Of a stretch of 64,000 nt of DNA, positions 1 to 12,000 are shown one piece after another (positions within the stretch are counted from its first letter, which is position 1; every line of letters starts with the position of its first letter). Origin of the DNA: Bedellia somnulentella (lineage: Eukaryota; Arthropoda; Insecta; Lepidoptera; Bedelliidae); assembly GCA_963576735.1 (NCBI GenBank), contig OY755197.1:7204501-7268500 (forward strand), in the 5' to 3' direction. Under the pieces are notes generated by a model. That model saw only the letters and a program-made list of their open reading frames with translations. It searched no databases and was not told where the DNA came from. A program made the translations under genes and the position numbers.

Positions 1-117
1 GATCGCTCTTAGTGATAAGACCGCCAGTTGTACTTTGGCTTTTATACCGATCTTTTTTGTAATTGTTGTTTTTATTTTGTAATGTGCAATAAAGAGTTTT
101 ATTATTATTATTATTAT
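1..117 (+). mobile_element. LINE 3' end (cut by window edge)
   Basis: GATCGCTCTTAGTGATAAG... followed by GTGCAATAAAGAGTTTTATTATT and a TTA repeat tail. This matches the 3' UTR seen inverted at 39818-39990. Confidence 0.7.
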
Positions 118-226
118 TAATGGGTATCCAACCGCATCGTCCAAAAATCCCTTTAAAGCCCCAATACCGTTAATCGCCTCTTACGTACATCCACTGGAAG
201 AAACCTAAGCCGATACTACACAGCGA
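118..226 (-). mobile_element. SINE-B, partial
   Basis: GGGTATCCAACCGCATCG to CGATACTACACAGC. (SINE-B orientation is defined with the TATG tail as 3'.). Confidence 0.75.
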
Positions 227-744
227 AGCCGTAACTAAACTATAAATCAACAATACAAAAATCACGATTAACAAAATTAATATTTATTCATACACAAAAT
301 AAAAGGACGTTTAGCTGTCTGTGTGTGTGCTTAACATAAACTTACGGAATAAGATAGTATTATTTCTAAATTTTGGTCATAGACAAAGCTACCTCCAAAG
401 GCACAATAATAATTACTGGCATCAGACACTAAATACAAATTCCTCAAAACTCACAACATCAAGATTTCCTCTGGGGTAGACAGAAGCTATGGGGCCACTA
501 CGAACGATATTTTTAATAATTTATTTTCTCGTTTCTCTTTTATTTATATAGTTTTCCGATGTTTCTATCTTCCTTTATTATTTTCTGTTAAGACTCTCAT
601 CTTTTACACTTTGTTATTTTTACTAAGTTGGAAATAAAGTGTTATTAAAGAAAGGAACGTAATATTATTCTTGACAAACCTTTTCTGGACTCAAATATAA
701 AAATGAGCGCCTAGATGAACTATTAGCAAAGCCACATAGATGAC
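227..744. other. No gene recognised
   Basis: AT-rich sequence upstream of exon 1. AATAAAG near 630 may be the end of an old element. No open frame of interest. Confidence 0.5.
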
Positions 745-1130
745 ATAAGTAAATAGAGCGAAAACCATTCGTAGATCAGTACAAAAATTACTAAATAAAT
801 TCCGCTAAAAACTAATTGTCAAAATTCGCTGTTTCTACGCCCTGATTGGTTGATTCAATGTTCTGACTTTTGCTGTATAGCAAGCACGAGCGCTATTTTA
901 TCGACACGATAACGGTTAGAATGAGATGGCAGTATACGATACTAAGTGAGTGCGTAAGAGATGGCTGCTTTATCCCACGCGATAACTAGTTTAAACACGG
1001 CTCGTGCTTGCCCTTCAGGTCATACGTTTGCTTCGCTTAAATCAGTTAAAATACACTGATCATGAATCACTTATACATTCTTCGTTTCTTCTGTATTTAC
1101 TTAAGTTCTTCTCTATGCAACCCATAATCT
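745..1130 (+). repeat. Unclassified repeat R, copy 1 (contains a MITE)
   Basis: AATAGAGCG, CAAAAATTACTAAATAAATT, CTGATTGGTTGATTCAATG and CATTCTTCGTTTCTTCTG are shared with 4945-5320. Confidence 0.6.
881..1014. mobile_element. AGCACGAGC MITE, copy 1
   Basis: Inverted ends AAGCACGAGCG and GGCTCGTGCTT. The interior has GATGGCAGTATACGATACTA and CACGCGATA, shared with 41877-42008. It sits inside unclassified repeat R. Confidence 0.75.
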
Positions 1131-2058
1131 TTTTAAGTTACCAAATTCTTAATATGTGGGTTGTAATAAATTGTATCTAAGCTAGAAAGTATATCTGCTT
1201 TAAACTTTATGAAGCTATTAAGTTTAATTTGATCTATTAGATGACCTTGAAAAGTACACATGAAAGTCCGTTGCTTGGCAACCAAAATAACAGATTATGC
1301 AGGCTTCTCCAAAAATCAGTATTCCATATTCAAACGATAGACTTCGACGCATTTTGATCTAAAGAGAATTAAATATATACAGATTTATTTAATAAGAAGT
1401 TCCTTGTATATATTATTAAAATATAATATTCATTCAGTTATTATACCAATCATAAGAAGTGTAAACAAAGTTTCAAAACATAGAAGAGGCTTTTTATATA
1501 ATCAAGGTAATGAAATATAAATTTAGTATTGCACATTCCAAAATGTCGTCACAGCATTTTTATATGTTGTAAAGATATCTTCTGCACCAAATTAGAACTA
1601 TTTATTATTATATATTTTTTTGACCTTTAGAAATTACTTCTAAAGTATTTCATTATTTGATTCAACTTTTGCGGATAAGCCATTATTGTGTTATAATAGC
1701 TGATGATGAATTCATACCTTTTGAAACGAAAATTACAGACAGAGAGAAAGAGAATTGGGGATAAATTTGTGTAACATTCAATTTCTTCCAATGTGAAGTG
1801 TTAAAATTTGATTATTATAAAATTCAATCAATTCTTATACTACGCACTGAGCTAGTTACTAAAAATAGTGTGGTTTAGTCTAACCGAATTTCAAGGTGAA
1901 GAAACATCGATACAGCGAGTAGTAACTACTTAATAGGCCGCTCGAATAAAATCGATACTTGCCTTTGCATATTAAATGGTGCAGTATTGATTACAGCTTA
2001 CGTCACGTGATTTGATTGTTTTAAGTTTAAGGTTTGCATTGCGTTTAATTTTATCTTC
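1131..2058. other. No gene recognised
   Basis: AT-rich, with no repeat family or coding signature that I could identify. A promoter or 5' UTR exon of the NWD-type gene could lie here but cannot be shown. Confidence 0.4.
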
Positions 2059-2292
2059 TATACATACGTACATATACTCACGGCTATAAATCCTAGAAAG
2101 GGGTAGCCAGAGCTTAGGAATTAAAATTTCTCGGCCAATTTCGGAAGTTACATGGGAAAAGGATTGTAAATGAAGGTTGTTGATGATAAGTCTCCAACCC
2201 GGCCTACAATCACTTAATGAACCTCAATACCCTAAGTCGCCTCATACGATAAACTACGGGTAGAAATGGGGTAGTGCTATTCTAAGCCAACA
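2059..2292 (-). mobile_element. SINE-B
   Basis: CATACGTACATATACTCACGG to GCTATTCTAAGCCAACAC. Confidence 0.85.
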
Positions 2293-2569
2293 CACATTTA
2301 TTTACTGACACCCCACAAAATCTACAATGTTACAGAATATAGCCCTGACGTTTACAATGCAAAGTAGAATTTCATTTTCTGTAACATCCTGTGAGGTGTG
2401 GCTAAGACATACTTTTTACGACTGATGACAAGATGTTCCTAATGGTTACTAATTTGGAACTTGTTCTACTACAGGAGATCATGATCTGTCGGCTATTTTG
2501 TGATGTTAGGATATGTGAGAAATAAGTAAATAATAATAATTCGTGAAAGGTGCGGGTTGAAAGATGATA

Positions 2570-2848
2570 TTATGCAAAAGATAGAAAAAGAAATGTTAAG
2601 ATGGTTTGCGTACATAGAGAGGTAGTGTGGATGGTTATGTAAGTAGAAGACGACCTCAGAGGACACGTTTGGCCCATTAGCGAGTGTGCTCAAAAAATCA
2701 GGCTTCCGAAGTATGAAGAATGAAAGAACATGTATGAAAAGATTGATGGATATAAACGAATCTAGCGAAAATTGCAGGGATTGTACACGCGATACACAAT
2801 GCCTACCCCAATGGAAAATAATGGCATGAGTATATGCATGTATGTTAT
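2570..2848 (+). mobile_element. LINE-tail family (shared TATG end), copy 1
   Basis: Same sequence as 17525-17772: AGTATGAAGAATGAAAGAAC, ATGAAAAGATTGATGG, CTACCCCAATGG and a final GCATGAGTATATGCATG. It is the 3' end of a LINE whose protein reads about [19 protein letters not shown]. Confidence 0.75.
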
Positions 2849-2991
2849 TTATCTGGTTGTATGGATCCATTCAACAAAATCTTTTAATTATCCCTATCAA
2901 AAACTAAAATGTGACTCAAAACTGCTCCAAAAATGCGAAATTAATTATTACTCTTTTCTACATAAAGGTATAAAAGGCACCCAAGTAAACC

Positions 2992-3094
2992 ATGGACGAT
3001 AGAACAGTAGACCTAATTTTCGGGGGCTCCTTGAAGTCTCTCCCGTCTGTTAGTTCCAAGATTGTGAGGATTTTCACAAGCTCTACGTTCACAG
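2992..3094 (+). CDS. NWD-type gene exon 1 (start codon)
   Basis: Codes for residues 1-34, ending [11 protein letters not shown]. The ATG lies in AAACCATGG, a strong start context, and an in-frame TAA at 2986-2988 sits just upstream, so 2992 is the first possible Met in this exon. The donor is g|gtaag, phase 1. Joining to exon 2 rebuilds [12 protein letters not shown], the family signature, across an 11.4-kb intron. A TATAAAAG string lies about 20 bp before the ATG. It is too close to be a sure promoter, and a non-coding upstream exon is possible. Confidence 0.88.
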
Positions 3095-6000
3095 GTAAGA
3101 TATAGAATATATAAACAGCGAAATATAAATAATTATTTAATTTTAAGATTATGTCTTACAGCTAAAAAACAAAACGCTTATTCTATATGTTTTGGACAAA
3201 TATAATAGTCCTGTTGTTATTAGACAAGGTCCAAGTCAAATAAATATTGATTTATGTTTAGGTGAGATAATTTATACTGGGAATATTTTTTCTTAAATCT
3301 ATTTTTAAGTTTACTAACATTTGAACTACGTAACAAACCCATTATTCCCACGGCTTTAAATTCCAAGAAGGGGTAGCTAAAGCTTCGGGATCAGAAATTC
3401 CTTAGCCACATTTGGATGTACATACATACATACATACATATACTCACGGCTATAAATCCCTTGAAGGGGTAGCCAGAGCTAGGGAATTAGAAATTTCTCA
3501 GCCACTTTTGGAAGTTGCATGGGGAAAAGATGGTGAAATAAAGGTTGTTGGTAATGGGTCTCCAACCGCATCGCCCAAAGATCCCTTAAAAGCCCCAATA
3601 CCGTTAGTCGCGTCTTACGTACACCCACCGGAAGAAATGGGGTAATGCTATTCTAAGCCGACACTACACAGCATAGCCGACACTACACAGAATATTATTA
3701 ACATTTGGATGTAAAGTGGGGAAAAGCTTGTAAATAAAGGTTGCAGGTGACGGGTCTCCAACTGCATCGCCCAACAACTTCTTTAAAAGCCCCAATACCC
3801 TTAGTCGCCTCTTACGACACCCGTGGGTAGAACAGTGACATTCTAAGCCAAGACTATACAGCGACTATGTCCTAAAATAAATGATTATGATTACCACAAC
3901 ACAGCAAGCGTGTGGACACAACGCACTCTCAGAACGAAAAAGGCTCAAGTCAAAAATAGTGATATTGAGTAGCAACCATAGAGAGGCATAAAAAATATGT
4001 TCTAAAACAAAGGTACTTATTGTTATAGGGACAGAAAATTCGCTTTCCTCTTTTTTTTTAACAATAAGTGCCTTTGTTTTTCTATTCATCGGATATAACA
4101 TACTTTTTTATGTCTCTCTATGGTTGCTACTCAATATCGCTATTTTTGACTTGAGCCTTTTTCGTTCTGAGAGTGCGAAAAATATGTAATCCATGTTTAT
4201 ATCCAAGCAACATTTGACGTCACAGGCTTACACCATGTCAGCTTAATACTTTACATGTTCAATTTTAACACGCAAAGATACGGCTAAATTGTGTTGGAGA
4301 AGATTAACTGGGTTACGCTGATTGTTTTAAATAATGTATAGTTAGAATACTCTTTGGAACTACTATTTCTAAGTTTACTGACATTTCATGGAACTATGAT
4401 CTAACATTAATGCTCTAATGTATAGTTAGGAGTAATCTTTGGAACTACTATTTCTAAGTTTACTAACATTTGATGGAACTATGTTCTAACATTAATGCTT
4501 ATTATTACGATTACCCATAGAGGAATTAACTTAATAGAGCGGAAGTTAAAAGTAGTACAAAAATTGCTAAAAACACCGCTAAAAAACTAATTGCCAAAAT
4601 AGGTTGTCCCTTCTCCCTGATTGGTTGATTCAATGGTCTGATTTTGGTTGGCCATACATTTGCTTCGCTTAAGTCAGTTGAAATGTACCGATTCATACAT
4701 ACATACATACATATACTCACGGCTATAAATCCCTAGAAGGGGTAGCCAGAGCTAAGGAATTAGAAATTCCTCAGCAACATTTTGAAAATTGAGTGGGGAA
4801 AGGATGGTAAAGTAAAGGTTATTGGCGATGGGTCTCCAGCCGCATCGCCCAAAAATCCCTTAAAAGCCCCAATACCGTTAGTCGCCTCTTACGTACACCC
4901 ATCGGTAGAAACGGGGTAGTGCTATTCTAAGCCGACACTACACAGCAATTAACTAAATAGAGCGGAAGTTAAAAGTAGTACAAAAATTACTAAAAACACC
5001 GCTAAAAAACTAATTGCCAAAATAGGTTGTCCCTTCTCCCTGATTGGTTGATTCTATGGTCTGATTTTGGTTGCCCATACATTTGCTTCGCTTAAGTCAG
5101 TTGAAATGTACCGGGGGCTGATTATGTATCTTTAGCGACCGCGATTGTGTAGCAAGTTGCAATATTGTCGCTGTCAAAAGTGTCAAATCGCATACAAATT
5201 TATGACATTGACAGCGACAATCGTGCAACTTGCGACACAATCGTCAGTCGCAAAAGATACGTAATAAAGGGGCCGATTCGTTTACGGAAATTGACATTCT
5301 TCATTTCTCCTCTATTTAGTTACATCCTCTATGTTATCACCACAACACAGCAAGCGAGTATTTACAAAAAATCTAATCCATGTTTATATTCAAGCAACAA
5401 TTGACGTCGCAGGCTTACACCATGACAGCTTAATACTTTACATGTTCAATTTTAATACGTAACGATACGGCTAAATTGTGTTGGAGAAGATTAACTGGAT
5501 TACTCAGAGTTTTCACGCAGATGACAGAAACATCGGGTGTAATATTTTTGATAAACTTTTTTTATTAATCATATCATGATATATGAATGTTGAGACGATT
5601 TGGGCACAAAGAGAGGTTAGATGACAGTAAATTGGTAAAGATCTGTATAGCCAATGTAGAGGACGACCACGGAGGACACAACTGGACCAAATAGAGAGTG
5701 TGCCTAAAAACAAGTAGGCGTCCGAAGTATGAAGAATTTGTATTCTTTCTTCTTTTGTGCATGTATGAAAAGATTGATGAATGTGTTGCCACCCTTAACT
5801 TAGGACGATTCTTTCGTGCTGTATCTAGTATAAATATTATCTGTATCATTCATTACAGATAAATACGTATTAGAAGATAAGATAAGTTATATGATAGATA
5901 CGCACGTTTTACCTTAATATATAAGCTGTAACCTTTTATACAATAAAGCAGACTATAACCATCTTTCGAGTCTCATTATTCTTTCCTGCCAAGACTCATT

Positions 6001-9000
6001 GGCAAATTGGTGACCCCGAGAAAAGAATATACGCAACATGGCGCAGTCACCGTGCAAAACAAATGGAAGTCAACAAGAAACATTAGAAATAGCAGCTGGC
6101 ACCTCAGTTTTATCCCGAATTCCGGAATTTTGGAAGGATCAACCGCGATTATGGTTCACGCAATTGGAAGCTACATTAGCACCACAAAAACAGGGAGACG
6201 ATTACAAATACAATATGGTAATAGCCAAGCTGTCCAAAGAAGAAATACTACAGGTCAATGACCTAATTTCATCACCGCCAACCACAGAAAAATACAAATC
6301 CATTAAGGAGCGTCTAATTGATTGCTATGAAGAATCCGAACACCAACAATTTAATAAGTTACTAACAAACATGGAACTAGGCGATCAAAAACCATCACAA
6401 TTGCTACGGAAAATGCGAGTCCTCGGCAGAAACAAAATCGGCGACGAAACCATTAAACTACTGTGGCTCAGACTTTTGCCACCAACAGTTACCACAGTAC
6501 TAGCTGTCACCGAGGACATAGACATCGAGAAGATGAGCTACATCGCTGACAAAATAATTATGAACTCAAAAATTACCGAGGTATCAGCAGTCAGCAGAAA
6601 TACAGATGACAGCGGAACGGCACTCATATTAGCACAGTTAGCAAAATTACAATTAGAAATAGACGCAATTCAACAAAATCGCGGAGGCCATCGGCGTGAT
6701 AATTATAAACATCAACGTTCTACAACGAGACCAAGTTCAAGATCAACCAGTCAAGTAAGAAATCAATTTTGTTACTACCACAGCAAATATAGAAAATATG
6801 CAAGAAACTGTATTAAACCATGCAGTTGGAATCCAAATTTCTATTATAAAAATCAGGGAAACTGAGTGAAGCACAGACTACGGCGGATCTCTGTGCCATT
6901 CACCCATCTAACCGCCTTAAGATCACAGACAAAAAAACGGGCATTACATTTTTAATCGACACGGGAGCAAATATTTCGGTTATCAACAAGTCACACAGAC
7001 AATCATTTAAAAAAACCGAACAATATACCCTCTACGCCGCCAATGGGACAAAAATCAAAACGTACGGTGAGAAAACAATGACTTTGAATCTCGGACTACG
7101 GAGATGTTTTACATGGAATTTCATCATCGCTGACGTCACACAACCCATCATTGGAGCGGATTTCTTAGAACACTATAAATTATTAGTGGATATAGCGGGT
7201 AAAAAAATTATTGACAGGGTTACGGAGCTGACGGTTCCGGCAAGCCTGAGCAAATCTACTCATCAAACAATTAGCACTATCAACATGAGGGCGAACGCGC
7301 GCATTAATCAACTTCTACACAGATACGAAGATATCACTAGACCCTCCTCCCTACGCACTAACCCAAAACATAAGGTTGAACATCATATTATCACTCAAGG
7401 ACCACCCGTTGCCACGCGAGCCAGACCATTACCTCCAGGAAAATATCACATAGCAAAAAAAGAATTTCAAAATATGATGGAACTCGGTATTTGTCGACCT
7501 TCAGACAGCCCCTGGGCCAGCCCACTACACATGGTAAAGAAAAAGAACGGTGAATGGAGACCATGTGGAGATTACCGGATGCTCAATAACGCGACCATAC
7601 CTGACAAATATCCACTGCCACGGTTAACCGATTTTACATATATCTTGGAAAACAAGAAAATACTCAGCAAAATTGATATACGGAAGGCCTATCATTGCAT
7701 TCCGGTAAAAGATATAGAAAAAACCGCCATAATCACCCCGTTTGGACTTTTTGAATATTTAAGAATGCCTTTTGGACTACGCAATGCAGCACAAACATTT
7801 CAAAGATTTATGGACTCCCTATTCAGAGATTTGGACTTCATATTCGTATTTGTTGACGATTGTCTCATCGCATCAGAAAATGAAAATCAACACTATCAGC
7901 ATTTAGAAATAGTTTTCAAACGTTTACAAGAAAACGGAATAAACATTAATCTCGAAAAATGTGAATTCCTCAAAGACGAATTGGATTTCCTAGGGTATCA
8001 CATAACGAGCAAAGGAATACGCCCAACGGAAGAAAATTATAAGGCGATTATGGAATTTCCTAAACCGAAGACAATCAAGGAATTAAGGAAATTTTTGGGC
8101 ATGATAAATTTTTACAGAAATAACCTTCCACACGCAGCTGAAAATCAAAAAATTCTCAACGCATATTTAAAAGGTACGAAAAAGAACGACAATTCACCTA
8201 TTCTCTGGACAACGGAAGCGGAAAAAGCTTACAATAAATGCAAAGAAAGCATAATGAATTCAGTAGTAACGGCCCACCCTTCCCGCACAGCTTCACTGGC
8301 GCTTATGACAGATGCCAGTAACACCTGTATCGGCGCGGTCTTACAACAAAAATCCGGGACCAATTGGGAACCATTAGGATTTTACTCATGCAAATTGGAC
8401 GAAACTCAACAAAAATACTCAACATTCGACAGAGAACTGCTCGGCGTATATTTAGCTGTCAAACATTTCCAAAGATTAGTTGAAGGAAGACAGTTCACAA
8501 TCTTTACAGACCATCGACCCTTGACATACGCTTTTTCCAAAAAACCGTCATCAAACGACACACCGCGACGAGTACGACAATTAGATTTTATTTCACAATA
8601 TTGTACTGATATTCAACACATAAGCGGACGTGACAATATCACTGCAGACGCTCTGTCACGTATAGAACAAATTGATATACCATCACCAATGAATTACGCC
8701 GATTTAGCAAAATATCAATCTACGGACAAAGAATTAATAAACTTGCGTAGCAACAAAAAATTAAAACTTCAAGATATCACGTTTCCAAACTCTTCTATAA
8801 GCATCACCTGCGATGTATCTACGGGAAAAAATCGCCCTTATTTACCACAAAAATTTCGCAAGCAAATATTTAACGTCATTCATGGATTAAGTCACCCAGG
8901 AAAAAGAGCTACCAGAAAAATGATAACTCAGAGGTACTTATGGTCAGGCATGAATAAAGACATCAATAACTGGTGTAAATTATGTATAGCCTGTCAGAAA

Positions 9001-12000
9001 TCTAAGGTACAACGACATACAATATCACCTTTAGGCAATTTCATGCCCGCGCAGCGTTTCGAACACCTACATATGGACATTGTCGGACCATTACGCATTT
9101 CACAAGGAAAGAGATATATAATAACTATGATAGATCGATGTACGTCATGGCCCGAGGTATTCCCAGTAGAGGACATTACAGCAGAAACAGTGGCCAAAAC
9201 ACTATATGAGGGATGGATAACTCGTTTCGGATGTCCACTACGTGTCACCACCGATCAAGGCCGACAGTTTGAATCAAGAATATTCGAATCTCTTTCACAA
9301 TTTCTAGGGGTACACAAAATTAGAACAACACCTTATCGTCCACAATCAAACGGGATGATCGAGAGATTTCATAGAACATTAAAAGCGGCACTGATGACTA
9401 GAGAAGCTAAGGATAATTGGGTTAAGGAAATTCCCCCAGTTCTGCTGGGACTACGGAGTTGTTTACGAGAAGACACGGGATATAGTGCAGCAGAGTTAAC
9501 ATACGGAACACCTTTAAGACTACCTGGAGGATTTTTTGAATCATCACCACATCAACTTTCTACTTACGAGGAGTTTGTAAAAAATATTCAGAAGGACATC
9601 ACTCAGATGACATCAATACCTAAACGAAAAAAATATGATCAAGCAGTTTTTGTACACCCAGAGCTCAAAGAGTGCTCACATGTATTCGTGCGATGCGACA
9701 GACTTAGGAAAACTCTCACACCGCCCTACGAAGGACCATTCCCAGTGATAAGAAAAATGGATAAGACATACGTTATTAAAATGAAAGATAAGGAGACAAC
9801 AATATCTATAGACAGATTAAAACCTGCATTTTTCATCAATAACGATTCTAACAACGTGCCAAGCACGACGAATAATTACAACCAAAATAGCACGTACATC
9901 ACACAATCAGGGCGTAAGGTAAAAAAAACCGTAAGATATTGTAATCTGCTGACAACAAGAAGAAACAACCAGCATAGTTGCAACGGATAAATGTATTCAG
10001 CAATCCACACTAAGGTCAAGAGGGAAGCACTGACCTAATACACAACAGGCGTCAGCAAATCACCATAACAACAATCGTCAGCACATACATTCTTCGCGCC
10101 ACAACAACATCAGCAAAAATCATATTACTTAAGAATGTCAAGTTCAATTCGTCATCGTAATATTGTACCATAACTATATTATTATAATATTATTTTCTTT
10201 CATTTTTTTTTAAAGGGGGGTGTATTGTTGCCACCCTTATCTTAGGACGATTCTTTCGTGCTGTATCTAGTATAAATATTATCTGTATCATTCATTACAG
10301 ATAAATACGTGTTAGAAGATAAGATAAGTTATATGATAGATACGCACGTTTTACCTTAATATATAAGCTGTAACCTTTTATACAATAAAGCAGACTATAA
10401 CCATCTTTCGAGTCTCATTATTCTTTCCTGCCAAAACTCATTGGCAAAAATGTGTACGAAGGTAGAGAGGATATGGATGTATGTTTCAAGAATTATCTCT
10501 TCTTTTTGGATACACGGGAGTTTTTGATTTTAGATCTTTGCAGAAGGCTCAAAGGATACAAGGATTACTTTTACTAGGAGAGAGAATATCGATAAAGATA
10601 TGTTTTTTTTATTTTTTGTTTTAGTACGTGATGTTATAGTACGGAGTAACACAGGGGATTAGACACTCCGATTTTATTTATGTAGATATACTACCTATTA
10701 TATATAAGTCCATTTCTTTTACAGCAAAGAACATCCTATTTCATCTACCTTTATAATGTGTTTTTTAAATGAAACAATTTTATTAAATTTAGACTACAAC
10801 ACTAGGCAAAAAACCCCTTCTATTTAATATCCTTACAATCATTCAGAAACAATGTACTTAATTCATTTAAAAAACGCGACCGAATGCTATCTTATTGACC
10901 TAAAAACGATAGAAACTTTTGGTGCGGCATCCATTGCGTGCCGCAGACGATGGTTTTGTTACGAGGCCATTTAGATACAGCGATCTAATAAAAGCAGCGA
11001 TAAAATGCTCGCCTTATCTGCGATCGATGGAAACACTGGGTGAAGTGATTGGATTTTTATGAGTTCAGTTGAAAACTGTTGCAGTGATTGGATATGCCAC
11101 TCCTCAAAGATATTTTCTTACTTACGTGTACTCATGGTTATAAATCCTTAAAGGTGTAGCCAGAGGCTTAGATTTAGAGAACCCTGAGCCACTTTCGGAG
11201 GTTAAATAGGGAACAAATTAAACGTTCTTACCCTAAACTATGTCCAAAAAAGTGTGACGAACATTCAATTCTAAAAACTCTGGCTGTTATATTTTTGAGA
11301 TATTTTAGCCGTGATAGTATAAGATCCCGCTGCTAAATCTCTAAGTTCATAAGTCATAACGTATAGAGTCAAACACACATTTTAACATACGTTTATGAAT
11401 AGGAGAATACTCTGACAAGACGCAGCCAGGCAAAAGTGGCCGCAAGTAATTTTAATTTTATTAATGTTTATTATTTTTAGAAGACAATTTTTTTTCACTT
11501 GTTTTCGAAATAAAATAACATCCCCATTGCAAATTTGGCCGCAACTTCCTCGCAGCCAGGTGTAAGTAGGTTATATTTTGGTGTGTTTTATACGTTCATA
11601 ACTTATATGAAATTAAAGCTTTTTTTTTTCCTAATATGATAAATAATACATAGCTGCCTGAGAAAAAGTGGCCGCAAATTAGGGTTGCCATCTGTTAAAA
11701 ACGCGATATATCCAAATATATTTCGCAAACTATGCTATTGTTTCTGTTTATATTTTATGACTTATATAATAACTATATTCATATTTTTTAAATACTTACT
11801 TACTTTCTTATATTCACGCCCGTTATTCCCATTGGGGTAGGCAGAGACAATCGATCACCACTTAGTACCATCTGGACAAACTTCTCTTGCTTCCCTCACA
11901 TTAATTATTCTTCTCATACATGCTCTTTTATTCTTCTCACTTCAGACCCCCGCCTTGATAAGAACGTACGTAATTAACGTTTTACGAAAAATAATAAACA

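Larger units (their letters stand above)
5784..10448 (+). mobile_element. Ty3/gypsy LTR retrotransposon, near intact, no env
   Basis: Two 223-bp LTRs flank gag and pol. A 4-bp direct repeat AATG at 5780-5783 and 10449-10452 is the likely target duplication. The LTRs differ at three sites seen by eye, so the insertion is fairly recent. The primer site is TGGTGACCCCGAGA at 6008-6021 (tRNA not assigned), and the polypurine tract is AAAGGGGGG at 10212-10220. The 235 bp between pol and the 3' LTR hold no env-like frame. It sits in intron 1 of the NWD-type gene, in the sense direction, inside an older LINE tail. Confidence 0.95.

Noticed and set aside
2968..2980. TATAAAAG before the NWD-type start codon
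   Set aside because: Only about 20 bp from the ATG, leaving almost no 5' UTR. Not called as a promoter.
3412..3645. Short frames such as 3412-3645, 26496-26777 and 48094-48333
   Set aside because: All are translations of SINE-B (SLKGVARA... HPPEEMG) and recur with the repeat.
8994..9251. Minus-strand frame within gypsy pol
   Set aside because: Shadow of the integrase coding sequence.
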